Part shown: positions 24,921-33,930 of the stretch, piece by piece
Layout of the letters: each line of letters opens with the position of its first letter
Position numbering within the stretch: position 1 is the stretch's first letter
Assembly (NCBI GenBank): GCA_036374835.1
Contig: DASUTB010000037.1
Location: 1 to 64,000 of the forward strand
Reading direction: 5' to 3'
Length of the DNA: 64,000 nucleotides
DNA from: DASUTB01 sp036374835
GTDB lineage: Bacteria > Actinomycetota > Actinomycetes > Jiangellales > Jiangellaceae
The notes under the pieces: generated by a model
What the model was told of the DNA's origin: nothing
Database searches by the model: none
Seen by the model: the letters and a program-made list of their open reading frames with translations, nothing else
Made by a program: the position numbers and the translations under genes

Positions 24921-25460
24921 TCAGCGTGGCCAGTCCTGGGCGTTGCGCATGCGGATTGCGGACCAGTGCAGCGTCGTGGTCTCCCACAGCCCCACCAGCG
25001 GTGTCAGCCGAGGAAGTACCCGCAACTCCACGGCAGCAATCTCCAGCGCGGTAAAGATGTCGTCAATCGGTTCGACGCCGGTCGGGACGACGCGCTGCTC
25101 ACTGACCCAGGCGCCGGCATCGCCCAGGTCGGTGAACGACGCCGGCGGCATGTCGTACCTGTACAGCGTGGTCGAGCGCATGCGCTCCAGCCAGCCGTAC
25201 TCCACGTACGCGATCACCTGAGCGTCGCTTCGGCCGAACCAATGCGCTACGTCCTCAGGCGCCGAGGTCGGGAGCGGCCAGAGCAGGATGCGCGGGCACT
25301 CCCTGGGGAACATGTACATGAACTGGTGCGGCTCGTCGATGGTCCACACGAGAGGTGGAACGTCCGGCCGATGGCGCACCTTTCGCGGTGCGAACTCCGC
25401 GATATCCGGCTCCTCGGAGAAGTGGAACAGCCGAGGCGCGGGCGTCCCGGTAATCATCAT
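24921..25460 (-). CDS. DUF6886-like conserved protein
   Basis: A 179-residue soluble protein beginning after two ATGs (25460/25457) with PRLFHFSEEPDIAEFAPR, followed by LVWTIDEPHQFMYMFPRECPRI. These segments match my memory of the DUF6886 family, whose function is unknown. The conserved LFHFSE and MFPRECPR parts resemble ADP-ribosyl-transfer-type folds only loosely. No signal peptide or membrane segment is seen. It is divergent from the next gene across 84 nt. An in-frame extension to 25823 is antisense to that gene and was discarded. Confidence 0.65.
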   Translation of the reverse strand: MMITGTPAPRLFHFSEEPDIAEFAPRKVRHRPDVPPLVWTIDEPHQFMYMFPRECPRILLWPLPTSAPEDVAHWFGRSDAQVIAYVEYGWLERMRSTTLYRYDMPPASFTDLGDAGAWVSEQRVVPTGVEPIDDIFTALEIAAVELRVLPRLTPLVGLWETTTLHWSAIRMRNAQDWPR

Positions 25461-25544
25461 CGGCAAGGATAGCCGGGCGGGCAGGCACTGCGGGGTGACA
25501 TGTGATGTGGGTGGCAGCCGATAGCGTGGTACTTGGGGGTTGAT

Positions 25545-26018
25545 ATGAGTGGCGAGCGGTACACCCGTGACGAGGATTTGGCGCAGCAGCTCGACCGGCA
25601 CTGGCTGGAGCTGTTGCAGGAGTTGCGGGTCGCGCAGACCGGTGTGCAGATCCTGTTCGCCTTCTTGCTGGTCGTCGCGTTCAGCGGGCCGTTTCAGGAT
25701 GCCGACGGTTTTACCCACGGTGTGTTCTCGGTGACCCTGGTCGTCACCGCGATGGCGACCGGGCTGCTGATCGCGCCGGTCTCGGTACACCGCCTCGTGT
25801 ACCGGCGGTGGCTGCGTCCGCAACTGGTGCGCACGGCGTCGCGAATGGCGATGGGCGGCCTGCTGTTGATGCTGATCGCGGTGGCGGGAGGGTTGCTTCT
25901 CGCCTTGGATATCGTGCTTCCCCGCGGCGTGGCCATCGCGATCGTCGTGGTCGTTGTGGTGTGGTTCGTCGGCTTCTGGTACGTCGTCCCGCTCGCGCTT
26001 CGCCGCAGTGCTCGCTAA
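25545..26018 (+). CDS. DUF6328-like four-helix membrane protein
   Basis: A 157-residue protein with a soluble N-terminus (LDRHWLELLQELRVAQTGVQ) and four hydrophobic segments: LFAFLLVVAFSG, VFSVTLVVTAMATGLLIAP, GGLLLMLIAVAGGLLLALDI and VAIAIVVVVVVWFVGFWYVV. The N-terminal RVAQTGVQILF motif is the hallmark I associate with DUF6328. Function unknown. The ATG at 25545 is preferred over the GTG/ATG twelve bases upstream. Confidence 0.72.
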   Translation: MSGERYTRDEDLAQQLDRHWLELLQELRVAQTGVQILFAFLLVVAFSGPFQDADGFTHGVFSVTLVVTAMATGLLIAPVSVHRLVYRRWLRPQLVRTASRMAMGGLLLMLIAVAGGLLLALDIVLPRGVAIAIVVVVVVWFVGFWYVVPLALRRSAR

Positions 26019-26044
26019 GCCGCCGTGATGTCCTCGGCGAGCGG

Positions 26045-26620
26045 CTAGCTGCGATCGATCGGGTTCCGCGCGAACATGCCCGAGATGCCGACGGCGCGTT
26101 CCAGCGTTGCGAAGGCGCCCTCCGGATGCCGGTTCATCTCGTCGAGGAACGCCGTGTGCATCTCGGAGACGAAGTCCAGTCGCGGATACCTGCGCAGCAC
26201 CGTGGTGAGCTCGTCGCGATCGATCGCTTCGAGGCCGAGTCCGACGACGTCGATCGTTGCGCCGGCCTGGACGACGCGGTTCGTCGGGTCGTCCTCCCGC
26301 TGGAGGTTCGTGTGCCGCAGGATCGCCTGCTCGACCAGTCGGATCCGGTCCGGTTCCCAGCCGCGGTTCGAGAGGAACCGGCCGGCGACATCCGCGCTGA
26401 CTACCCCGAACTCCTGCGTTCCGCGATGCGTGTCGGTCAGCCCGAGATCGTGGATCATGGCGGCGACGAACGCCGCCTCGTGGTCGACGTCACCGGCGAC
26501 GGTCGCCGCACCGAACAGATATGTCCGGTAGCTGTGGTTGAGCAGGAAGGGCGGCGCCGCCATCCGGGCGAGTTCGGCTGCAGCGTCGGCGGTCGGGGAG
26601 TCGGGAATCGTCACGCGCAT
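26045..26620 (-). CDS. HD-domain hydrolase (cyanamide-hydratase-like)
   Basis: A 191-residue HD-domain protein. The metal-binding residues are visible as LLNHSYRTYLFG (His), AAMIHDLGLTD (HD pair) and a further His in ILRHTNLQ. The build resembles small HD hydrolases annotated as cyanamide hydratase or phosphohydrolase; the substrate is unknown. Two ATGs (26623, 26620) follow AGGAG; the second has the better 5-nt spacing. It is divergent from a GlxA-type regulator across 135 nt, which may control it. Confidence 0.8.
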   Translation of the reverse strand: MRVTIPDSPTADAAAELARMAAPPFLLNHSYRTYLFGAATVAGDVDHEAAFVAAMIHDLGLTDTHRGTQEFGVVSADVAGRFLSNRGWEPDRIRLVEQAILRHTNLQREDDPTNRVVQAGATIDVVGLGLEAIDRDELTTVLRRYPRLDFVSEMHTAFLDEMNRHPEGAFATLERAVGISGMFARNPIDRS

Positions 26621-26755
26621 CATGTCTCCTGTGGCGAGGTCGCCCTTCGATCGTGGAGTGTGACCGTGATGTCTGCAATGACAGGTACATTGCAGATCCG
26701 GACATTGTGACTCCGCTGTCGTGTCAGTTCCCGCTCATGCACCAAGCTTGCTGAC

Positions 26756-27754
26756 ATGGAGTTCGATGGGCCGTCGCCGCCGCGCCTGGTGGCGATCACG
26801 GTGTTCGACGGAGTCGAGATGCTCGACGTCGCGGGCCCGATCCAGGTCTTCTCGACCGCCGCGCGGCTGAGCCGGCGTGCGGCGTACGAGACCGTGCTGG
26901 CCGGCGCGCGTCGTGGCTTCGTGCGCACGGCGGCGGGCGTCCCGCTCATGGCCGAACGCTCGTGGGACGAGCTCGCAGCCGGCGCCGACACGCTCATCGT
27001 GCCCGGCGGCCTGGACATGACCGCGGATGAACTGCGGCCGCTGGTGGACCGCGAACTCGTGCGGTGGCTCGAGAACGACGGTGCTCGATCGGCGCGCCGG
27101 CTCGTGTCGGTATGTACCGGAGCGCACGCGCTGGCCGCTGCCGGACTCCTGGCCGGAAGACGTGCGACGACACACTGGGCGATGGCCGGTCTGCTGGCGG
27201 CCGACCATCCGGACATCGACGTGGCCGCTGACTCGATCTTCGTCCGGGATGGCTCGGTGTGGAGCTCGGCCGGCGTGTCGTCGGGAATCGACCTTGCGCT
27301 TGCCCTCGTGGCCGCCGATCACGGTCACGACCTCGCACGACGCGTCGCGCAATGGATGGTGGTCTATCTGCGCCGCCCCGGCGGTCAGGGTCAGTTCAGC
27401 GCCTATCTCGAACCCCGTCGGTCCACCTCGGAGCGTCTCGGCCGGTTGCTCGCGTGGATCCCCGGACACCTGCAGGACGACCTGTCCGTCGAAGCGCTCG
27501 CGCGGCGGGTCAACGTCAGCCCTCGCCACCTCGCCAGGCTCTTCCGCGACGAGGTGGGGACGACACCCGGCGCGTATGTGGAGCGGGTGCGGCTGCGGGC
27601 CGCGCTCGACCGGCTCGCCCACACGGACGCGCCGCTGTCGGCTGTCGCGGGCGCGTCCGGTTTCGGTTCGACGGCAGCACTGCACCGGAGCGTCACCCGC
27701 CACAACGGCGTGAGCCCGGGCGAGTACCGGCGCCGATTCGGAGCCACCGAGTGA
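26756..27754 (+). CDS. GlxA-type AraC-family regulator (DJ-1/PfpI domain plus AraC HTH)
   Basis: A 332-residue regulator. Residues 10-180 form a DJ-1/PfpI-like domain (FDGVEMLDVAGPIQVF, DTLIVPGG, VSVCTGAHALAAAGLL with a nucleophile-elbow Cys). Residues 230-330 form the double AraC helix-turn-helix (LSVEALARRVNVSPRHLARL, SGFGSTAALHRS). Such proteins sense small metabolites. It is transcribed away from the HD hydrolase gene, its probable target. Confidence 0.88.
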   Translation: MEFDGPSPPRLVAITVFDGVEMLDVAGPIQVFSTAARLSRRAAYETVLAGARRGFVRTAAGVPLMAERSWDELAAGADTLIVPGGLDMTADELRPLVDRELVRWLENDGARSARRLVSVCTGAHALAAAGLLAGRRATTHWAMAGLLAADHPDIDVAADSIFVRDGSVWSSAGVSSGIDLALALVAADHGHDLARRVAQWMVVYLRRPGGQGQFSAYLEPRRSTSERLGRLLAWIPGHLQDDLSVEALARRVNVSPRHLARLFRDEVGTTPGAYVERVRLRAALDRLAHTDAPLSAVAGASGFGSTAALHRSVTRHNGVSPGEYRRRFGATE

Positions 27755-27777
27755 CGTCGTGCGAATTTCTGTGTCCG

Positions 27778-28290
27778 TTAGCCCATGGTGAGGTCGTCGG
27801 CGAGCAGATCCATCAACAGCCCGTCGTGCCAGGTCCCGTCCGGGCCGCGTTCGTACTGCCGCATGATGCCGACTGGCCGGAAGCCGACCTTGGTGTAGGA
27901 GGCGATGGCCGCGTCGTTGTCGGCGGCGGGGTCGATCGAGAGGCGATGGTGGTTGTGATCGTCGAACAGGTGCCGCGCCAGCGTGCGCACCGCGTCGGTG
28001 CCGAGGCCGCGTCCGTGCACGTCGGGGTGCAGGTAGATGTCGATACTGGCATGCCGGTACTGCGGGTCGTCCTCGGCGGACCACTGGATCGCGCCCACGA
28101 CCGCGCCGTCGTACTCGATCGCATAGACGTGCAGATCCGCTTCGGCGAGATCCTCGCGCACCTCGGCGAGAAGGTCGTCGCCGCCCCACCGGTGGTGGAC
28201 CTCGGGCGTGGAGCGGATCGCGACGAAGGTCGCCACGTCGTCGGCTTCGGCGGGGCGCAGGGTGACCATGGCGCCTTTCAGCACGGACAT
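27778..28290 (-). CDS. GNAT-family N-acetyltransferase
   Basis: A 170-residue acetyltransferase. The acetyl-CoA loop is in HPDVHGRGLGTDAVRTLARH, preceded by GAIQWSAEDDPQYRHASIDIYL and followed by ASYTKVGFRPVGIMRQYE. This order resembles AAC(6')-like and ribosomal-protein acetyltransferases. The substrate is not assigned. The ATG at 28290 gives the conserved MVTLRPAEADDVATF N-terminal strand. It is divergent from the AlkD-like gene. Confidence 0.83.
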   Translation of the reverse strand: MSVLKGAMVTLRPAEADDVATFVAIRSTPEVHHRWGGDDLLAEVREDLAEADLHVYAIEYDGAVVGAIQWSAEDDPQYRHASIDIYLHPDVHGRGLGTDAVRTLARHLFDDHNHHRLSIDPAADNDAAIASYTKVGFRPVGIMRQYERGPDGTWHDGLLMDLLADDLTMG

Positions 28291-28381
28291 GCTCGGATAG
28301 TAGCCGTGACGTTTCAGTGGCCATGACAGTACGCTCGCGCAGCCTCGTGCCGGGATGTGGCCGCTCTGGCAGAGTAGCGAC

Positions 28382-29023
28382 GTGGTCTCTGGTGAGCAGA
28401 TCGTGAACGAGTTGCGGGGCATGGCGGACGCGGCTGAGCATGCGAAGATCGCCAAACGTGTACCGGCCGACCAGGTGATCGGCGTCCGGATGAAGAACGT
28501 GTTCGACCTGGCAAAGGCGAACACCGACCTGCCGCTCGCCGAGGTGGAGGCGCTCCTGGACAGCCGCTACTACGAAGCACGCATGGTGGCCGTGAGCATC
28601 CTCGACTTCCGCGCCCGAGCCCGCGGCATCACGGACGAGCAGCGCCGCGAGCTGTACGAGTTGTACCTTCGGCGACACGACCGGATCGACACTTGGGATC
28701 TCGTCGACCGGGCCGCGCCGCGGGTGGTCGGCTGGTATCTGCTCGACAAACCTCGCGACGTGCTCTTCGAGCTCGCCAGGTCTCCGAGCATCTGGGAACG
28801 ACGTACGGCGATCACCGCCGCCTTCTGGCTCATCCGTGCCGGCGACCTTGACGACCCGCTCGCCATCGCCGAGATCCTCCTCGGTGACGAACACCTGATC
28901 CAGACGTCCGTGGGGACGGCTCTGCGCGAGATCGGCAAGGTCGATCCCGCCCTGCGTGACGAGTTCCTGCGGCGCCACGAGGCGCGGATCAGTTCCACCA
29001 CTCGCCGCATGGCGCGAAAGTAG
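28382..29023 (+). CDS. AlkD-like DNA alkylation repair protein
   Basis: A 213-residue all-helical HEAT-repeat protein. Family segments are VRMKNVFDLAKANTDLPLAEVEALLDS, YYEARMVAVSILDF, HDRIDTWDLVDRAAPRVVG and WERRTAITAAFWLIRAGD. AlkD glycosylases remove N3- and N7-alkylpurines without base flipping. The Trp-Asp-Leu-Val-Asp segment carrying the catalytic Asp is present. A GTG at 28382 is taken as start; the frame is open to 28355. Confidence 0.85.
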   Translation: MVSGEQIVNELRGMADAAEHAKIAKRVPADQVIGVRMKNVFDLAKANTDLPLAEVEALLDSRYYEARMVAVSILDFRARARGITDEQRRELYELYLRRHDRIDTWDLVDRAAPRVVGWYLLDKPRDVLFELARSPSIWERRTAITAAFWLIRAGDLDDPLAIAEILLGDEHLIQTSVGTALREIGKVDPALRDEFLRRHEARISSTTRRMARK

Positions 29024-29089
29024 CGGAACGTCGCAGCCGTGGTAGTGACCTCCGGCATTCGGTGTGGCAGGCTGTGCGAATAAGTGCTG

Positions 29090-29101
29090 TTGTCAGGACA
29101 A
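29090..29101. promoter_or_regulatory. Candidate GntR operator before the iolE-like gene
   Basis: Perfect inverted repeat TTGTC-AG-GACAA, 11 bp before the start codon at 29113, where a bound repressor would block transcription or initiation. Related GTC/GAC half sites occur in the other promoter regions of this locus (39597-39607 and 46062-46073). Confidence 0.4.
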
Positions 29102-29112
29102 ATGGGAGTGTC

Positions 29113-30015
29113 ATGAAGGGCGTGGCTGGGGCACCGGTGAGCTTCGGTGTTTTCGAGATGACCGCGGACGGACGGCTCGCCACCCCGGACGAGGTTCTCG
29201 GTTCGCTGCGGGACGCCGGGTACGACGCGGTCGACCTGGGTCCGGTCGGCTGGATGGGTGACGCCGAGCACATCGGCGACCGGCTGCGGCAGTATCACCT
29301 GACGCTGTGCGGCGGCTGGGTCGACCTACCGTTCAGCGACAACGAGGCGTTCGAGGCGGCGCTGCCGGCACTCGACGAGGCGCTGGAGATCTTCCTTGCC
29401 GCGAAAGAGGTCGACCCCGCCCGGCCGCCGCTGCCCACGCTCGCCGACTCCGGATCGGCGCAGCGCCGGGCGAACCCGGGTGGACGCGCGCCGGGTATCG
29501 GGCTGGACGAAGAAGGATGGCGCCGGCTGGCGGCGAACCTGCAGACCGCGGCGGGGCGGGTTCGGGACGCCGGCCTGGAGCCGACGTTCCACCACCACGT
29601 CGGCACCTACGTCGAGACGCCGTACGAGATCGGCCAGCTGCTCGACCGCACCGACATCGGCCTGACCCTCGACACCGGGCACCTGCTGCTCGGCGGCGGC
29701 GACCCGGTGGACGCGCTCGGCTGGGTCGGCGACCGGATGAACCACGTCCACGTCAAGGACGCGTACCTCAACGTTTTGGAGAAGGCCGTCGACGAGGGTG
29801 CCGACATGCGCACGGTCTGGGAACGAGGCGTGTTCCCAACCCTCGGAGCCGGCGACCTCGACCTCGCCGGCTTCATGAACGCGCTTATGGCCGGCGGATT
29901 CGACGGCTGGATCGTCGTCGAGCAGGACGTCGTCCCCACCGGCAACGGCCTGCCCGCGCAGGCCGCCGCCGACCAGCGGACCAACCGCGAAGCGCTGCGG
30001 CGGTGGGCACCGTGA
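29113..30015 (+). CDS. IolE-like sugar isomerase/epimerase (probable inosose dehydratase)
   Basis: A 300-residue TIM-barrel of the AP-endonuclease 2/xylose-isomerase-like family. The IolE-like metal site is visible as TFHHHVGTYVETPYEIGQLL, LTLDTGHLLLGGGDP, MNHVHVKDAYL and GWIVVEQDVVP. IolE converts 2-keto-myo-inositol to a diketone in the cytoplasm. The iolC-iolA genes at 39.6-45.9 kb lack an iolE, which supports this role; a related ketose or inosose epimerase is the alternative. The ATG at 29113 has GGGAG upstream. It overlaps the next gene by 4 nt (GTGA). Confidence 0.78.
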   Translation: MKGVAGAPVSFGVFEMTADGRLATPDEVLGSLRDAGYDAVDLGPVGWMGDAEHIGDRLRQYHLTLCGGWVDLPFSDNEAFEAALPALDEALEIFLAAKEVDPARPPLPTLADSGSAQRRANPGGRAPGIGLDEEGWRRLAANLQTAAGRVRDAGLEPTFHHHVGTYVETPYEIGQLLDRTDIGLTLDTGHLLLGGGDPVDALGWVGDRMNHVHVKDAYLNVLEKAVDEGADMRTVWERGVFPTLGAGDLDLAGFMNALMAGGFDGWIVVEQDVVPTGNGLPAQAAADQRTNREALRRWAP

Positions 30016-31142
30016 CCGAACGGATCAGGGTGGCCGTCGCCGGCCTCGGTGCGGTCGCGCAGTCGGTGCATATCCCGTTACTGGTGCGGCGGTGGGATCT
30101 GTTCGAGATCGTCGCGGTGTGCGACCTGTCCGCGGCACTGCGCGAGGCGGTGGGGGAGCGCTGTGGCGTTCCGGCGAGCCAGCAGTATGCCGATGCCGAC
30201 GACATGGTCGCCAAGTCCGGCGCGGACGGCCTGCTGCTTCTCACGTCCGGCTCGCATGCGCACTTCGCCGGCCAGGCGCTACGACACGGCATGCCGGTCT
30301 TCTGCGAGAAACCGCTGGCGCACACCGTGTCCGAGGCCGACGAGCTGGCGGACGTCGCGGCCGGCCGTAATGCGCTGCTGCTCGGGTACATGAAGGAGCA
30401 CGACGACGCCATCGGTCGGATGCGCGAGCTGCTCACCCGGGTCGACGGCGTCCGGGCGGTCGACGTGCGGGTGCTGCATCCGTCGGGACGCTCGCAGCTC
30501 GCGTTCGCCAACCTGCGGCCGCCGCCGGACGACCTGTCGCCCGCGACGCGGGGCCGGCTTCGCTCGGATGCCGAACGGCAGCTCGACGTCGCGCTCGGCA
30601 CGTCGGCGCCGCAATGGCTGCGGCGGCTGTACGAGCAGGTGGTGGTCAGCAGCGTGATCCACAACACGTCGCTGCTGCGCAGCCTCTTCGGCGGCATCAC
30701 GGCGTTCGACGATGTCCGGGTCTGGCCGGACGACGCGTTCCCGCCGTCCGTGCAGGTCACCGGCGGGCTCGCCAACGACGCGCGAATCGTGCTGTCCTGG
30801 CACTACCTCGAGGATTACCCGGCCTACCGGGAGACCTTGACCGTCCACCACGCGCGTGGGTCGATGGAGGTGACGTTCGCCACGCCCTACCTGCTCAACG
30901 CACCCACCACCTTGGAGGTCGTCGAGTCCGCCGGCACGGGCGAGGCGAGGACGACGTACCTGTCGACGACGAGTTCGTTCGAGAACGAACTCGTCGAGTT
31001 CCACCAGATGGTGACCCAGGGCGCGGCGCCCATCGCTGGTATCGCCGAGGGACGGGCGGACATCATCACCAGCCAGCGGATCGTGCGCCGGCTGGCCGAG
31101 CAGCAGGGCGTCCCGATCGGAGGAGAGGCGGCAACGTGGTGA
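30012..31142 (+). CDS. Gfo/Idh/MocA-family oxidoreductase (possible inositol dehydrogenase role)
   Basis: A 376-residue NAD(P)-dependent dehydrogenase. The Rossmann motif is VAVAGLGAVAQSVHIPLL at residues 7-24, and the family EKP motif (FCEKPLAHTVSEADEL) carries the catalytic-region Lys. The C-terminal alpha/beta domain is longer than that of canonical IolG (about 335 residues), so it may act on an inositol derivative or glycoside rather than free myo-inositol. It is coupled to the iolE-like gene and ends 10 nt before the alpha-mannosidase start. Confidence 0.82.
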   Translation: MTERIRVAVAGLGAVAQSVHIPLLVRRWDLFEIVAVCDLSAALREAVGERCGVPASQQYADADDMVAKSGADGLLLLTSGSHAHFAGQALRHGMPVFCEKPLAHTVSEADELADVAAGRNALLLGYMKEHDDAIGRMRELLTRVDGVRAVDVRVLHPSGRSQLAFANLRPPPDDLSPATRGRLRSDAERQLDVALGTSAPQWLRRLYEQVVVSSVIHNTSLLRSLFGGITAFDDVRVWPDDAFPPSVQVTGGLANDARIVLSWHYLEDYPAYRETLTVHHARGSMEVTFATPYLLNAPTTLEVVESAGTGEARTTYLSTTSSFENELVEFHQMVTQGAAPIAGIAEGRADIITSQRIVRRLAEQQGVPIGGEAATW

Positions 31143-31152
31143 GTGAGGCGAC

Positions 31153-33858
31153 GTGAGCGACGGAGTGGTTCTGGTTCCGCACACGCACTGGGACCGGGAG
31201 TGGTACGAGCCGTTCCAGGTGTTCCGGCTGCGCTTGGTCGCGGTGCTGGACGACGTGATCGCTCGTGCCGAGGCGGACCCGGAGTTCCGGTTCACCATCG
31301 ACGGCCAGATGGCCGCGGTCGACGACTACCTCGAGATCCGCCCGGAGAATCGTGACCGCGTCGCCGCCCTGGTCGCGCGCGGTCAACTGGCCGTCGGTCC
31401 GTGGCAGATCCTGCTGGACGAATTCCTGTGCTCGGGCGAGACCATCGTGCGCAACCTCGAGATGGGCTGGCGCCGCGCGTCCAAGCTGGGCGGCGCGATG
31501 CCGGTGGGATACCTGCCGGACATGTTCGGTCACTGTGCCCAGATGCCGCAGATCCTCGCCCGCGCCGGCATCGAGCACGCGTGTCTGTGGCGGGGCGTCC
31601 CGGCGTTCGTCGACGGGCACGCGTTCAAATGGGTGGCTCCGGACGGCAGCGCCGTACGGGTGGAGTACTTGTGGGACGGCTACGGCAACGCGCTCGATCT
31701 GTTCGCCGACCCGTCCGGTGTCGCCGCCGCCGCGCGGGCGTACCTGGACGACGCCGAGACCCGGTACGGGGACGATCCGGTGCTCGGCATGCTGGGTTCG
31801 GACCACACGTCACCTCGAGCGGACCTGATGCCGCTGGCCAGGGAGGCGGGTCTCGCCGTCGGGACACTGACCGAGTACGTGCGTTCGCTCCCGTCCGCAG
31901 AAGGCGGGCTGCTCGTCGTCGACGGTGAGATGCGCAGCCATGCGCGGGGCAACATCTTGCCCGGGGTGCTGTCGGTGCGGGTCGGCTTGAAGAAGGCGAT
32001 GGCCGCCGCCGAGCGGATGGCCGTCACCGCCGAGGCGCTGGCCACTCGTCACCCGCTGGATGATGCCTTCGCGCGTTACCGTGAGCTGGCGTGGCGCCGG
32101 ATCATCGAGTGCACCGCGCACGACTCGGTGACCGGGTGTGGGGTGGACGAAACCGCCGACGTGGTCGAGACCCGGCTCGGCGAGGCGCTGCAGATGGGTC
32201 GCGCGGTGCGCGACACGGTGCTGCGGTCACTGGCCGAACCGGTGCCCAGCGACGCGACGCTGGTCGTCAATCCGTCCGCATGGCCGCGGACGGTGCTCGC
32301 CGAACTCGACGTTCCGGTCCGTGCGGACGCTCCGATCACCGCCGCAGTGCTGCCGGGCGGCACCAAGGTGCCGGTGCAGGAGCTCACCCGCTCGGAGACG
32401 CTGCTTGCCGAAGAGACGTTGCCGGCCCAAGACCTCGAACTGTTGCTGCTGCGCCGCATCCACGGACGGGAGCTGTTCGGCCAGCAGGTCGAGCGCTACC
32501 GCGTCGAGGACGGACGGGTGACGTTCGAGCTGGCGCAGACGCCCAGCACGCCGGAGTTCGACCTCGCGGCCCTTCGTGCCGATCTTCAGGCCGCGGCCGC
32601 TTCGCATACCGGCACTTGGACGGTGCGGACCGAGGCGAAGCAACGCTGTCGGGTGCTGGCGCTGGTGCCGGTGCTGGCGTCGGGACATGTGGCGGTGCGG
32701 GCGAGTGCCGACCGTGCGGCGCCACGCCTCGCTCGTGCGGTCATCCTGGACGGATCCGCCCTGGACAACGGCACGGTCCGGGTCGACGTCGCCGACGACG
32801 GGACGCTGACCGTGCGCGGAGCGGACGGCGCCGTGCTGACCGGAGTTGGCCGGATCGTCGACGGTGGCGACCGGGGCGACAGCTACAACTACGGCCCGCC
32901 GGCGCGGGACATGCTCGTGGATGAGCCGGTCGGCGTCCGGACCGAGGTGGTCGAGCATGGTCCGCTGCGCGCCGCGATCCGGGTGGTGCGCGAGTATGAG
33001 TGGCCGGTCGGGCTGGGCGACGACCGCGACGAGAGATCATCGGAGACCGTCCGCGTACTGGTGACGACGCTCGTCTCGCTGTGCGCCGGCGAGCCGTTCG
33101 TCCGGCTTGAGGTGTCGTTCGTCAACCCGGCCGAGGATCACCGGCTGCGGCTGCACGTGCCGCTGCCTGCCCCGGCGTCGGCGTCCGCGGCGGCGGGGCA
33201 GTTCGCGGTGACCGAGCGTGGACTATCGGCCGAGGGCGGCTGGGGCGAGTATCCGCTGCCGACCTTCCCGGCCTCATCCTTCGTCAGCGCCGGTGACGCG
33301 ACCGTGTTGCTCGACCACGTCACCGAGTACGAGCTGGTGGACGGCGGTTCGGAGCTGGCGCTGACCCTGCTGCGGGCCGTGGGCTGGCTGAGCGTCAACG
33401 TGCATCCGTTGCGTGATGAACCCGCCGGTCCGCAGCTGCCCGTGCCGGGCGCGCAGTACGTCGGCCGGGAGGTGCGGACGCGGCTCGCCGTGCTCCCGTC
33501 CCGCGGCGGCTGGGCCGCGGTCGAGGCGCCCCGGCTTTCCGAGGAGTTCGGCAACGATGCGCTTGTCCGCCCAGGCGCCGGTCCGGCCGGTGCGTCCCTT
33601 CCCTCGCCCTCGGAGGGCTTGGCGGTCTCCGGTGACGGTGTGACCGTGTCATCGATACGTCGGGTGGAGGACGGTGTGGAGCTGCGCCTGGTCTGTCTGC
33701 GCGCTCAGCCGACGACCGCGACGGTGCGTGGGCCGTTCACGGCGGCGCGCCGCACCGACCTGCTCGGCCGCGCGTTGGAGGACATTCCGGTGGACGGGGG
33801 CCAGCTGACGGTCGGTCTCGTCCCGTGGGAGATCGGCACGCTGCGGCTACTTCACTAG
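31153..33858 (+). CDS. Glycoside hydrolase family 38 alpha-mannosidase (MngB-like)
   Basis: A 901-residue cytoplasmic GH38 enzyme with no signal peptide. Zinc ligands are His12 and Asp14 in PHTHWDREWYEPF. The catalytic nucleophile/ligand is Asp123 in YLPDMFGHCAQMPQIL, and another ligand is His323 in TAHDSVTGCG. A central helical domain and large beta-sandwich C-terminal domains follow. The HTHWDREWY and PDMFGH spelling resembles E. coli MngB (mannosylglycerate hydrolase) more than Golgi-type enzymes, so the substrate is probably a small imported mannoside. It is the third gene of the iolE-like operon, implying a mannosylated inositol or similar (inference). Confidence 0.9.
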   Translation: MSDGVVLVPHTHWDREWYEPFQVFRLRLVAVLDDVIARAEADPEFRFTIDGQMAAVDDYLEIRPENRDRVAALVARGQLAVGPWQILLDEFLCSGETIVRNLEMGWRRASKLGGAMPVGYLPDMFGHCAQMPQILARAGIEHACLWRGVPAFVDGHAFKWVAPDGSAVRVEYLWDGYGNALDLFADPSGVAAAARAYLDDAETRYGDDPVLGMLGSDHTSPRADLMPLAREAGLAVGTLTEYVRSLPSAEGGLLVVDGEMRSHARGNILPGVLSVRVGLKKAMAAAERMAVTAEALATRHPLDDAFARYRELAWRRIIECTAHDSVTGCGVDETADVVETRLGEALQMGRAVRDTVLRSLAEPVPSDATLVVNPSAWPRTVLAELDVPVRADAPITAAVLPGGTKVPVQELTRSETLLAEETLPAQDLELLLLRRIHGRELFGQQVERYRVEDGRVTFELAQTPSTPEFDLAALRADLQAAAASHTGTWTVRTEAKQRCRVLALVPVLASGHVAVRASADRAAPRLARAVILDGSALDNGTVRVDVADDGTLTVRGADGAVLTGVGRIVDGGDRGDSYNYGPPARDMLVDEPVGVRTEVVEHGPLRAAIRVVREYEWPVGLGDDRDERSSETVRVLVTTLVSLCAGEPFVRLEVSFVNPAEDHRLRLHVPLPAPASASAAAGQFAVTERGLSAEGGWGEYPLPTFPASSFVSAGDATVLLDHVTEYELVDGGSELALTLLRAVGWLSVNVHPLRDEPAGPQLPVPGAQYVGREVRTRLAVLPSRGGWAAVEAPRLSEEFGNDALVRPGAGPAGASLPSPSEGLAVSGDGVTVSSIRRVEDGVELRLVCLRAQPTTATVRGPFTAARRTDLLGRALEDIPVDGGQLTVGLVPWEIGTLRLLH

Positions 33859-33860
33859 GC

Positions 33861-33923
33861 GCGTCATAGCTTCACCAAGCTTGTATGCCTCGTGAAGCTA
33901 CGTGACGCATGCCGAACGTGATC
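33861..33923. repeat. Intergenic palindromic repeat (copy 1), probable bidirectional terminator
   Basis: Stem with arms 33861-33875 and 33892-33908 (GCGTCA..TAGCTTCAC with GTGAAGCTACGTGACGC, 2-nt bulge), followed by the family core GCCGAACGTGATC at 33911-33923. The right half is nearly identical to the repeat at 43.1 kb. It lies between convergent genes. Confidence 0.75.
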
Positions 33924-33930
33924 AGTCAGA

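Noticed and set aside
26019..26047. Hairpin AGCCGC/GCGGCT between convergent genes
   Set aside because: Only 6 bp with a 17-nt loop; too weak to list as a terminator.
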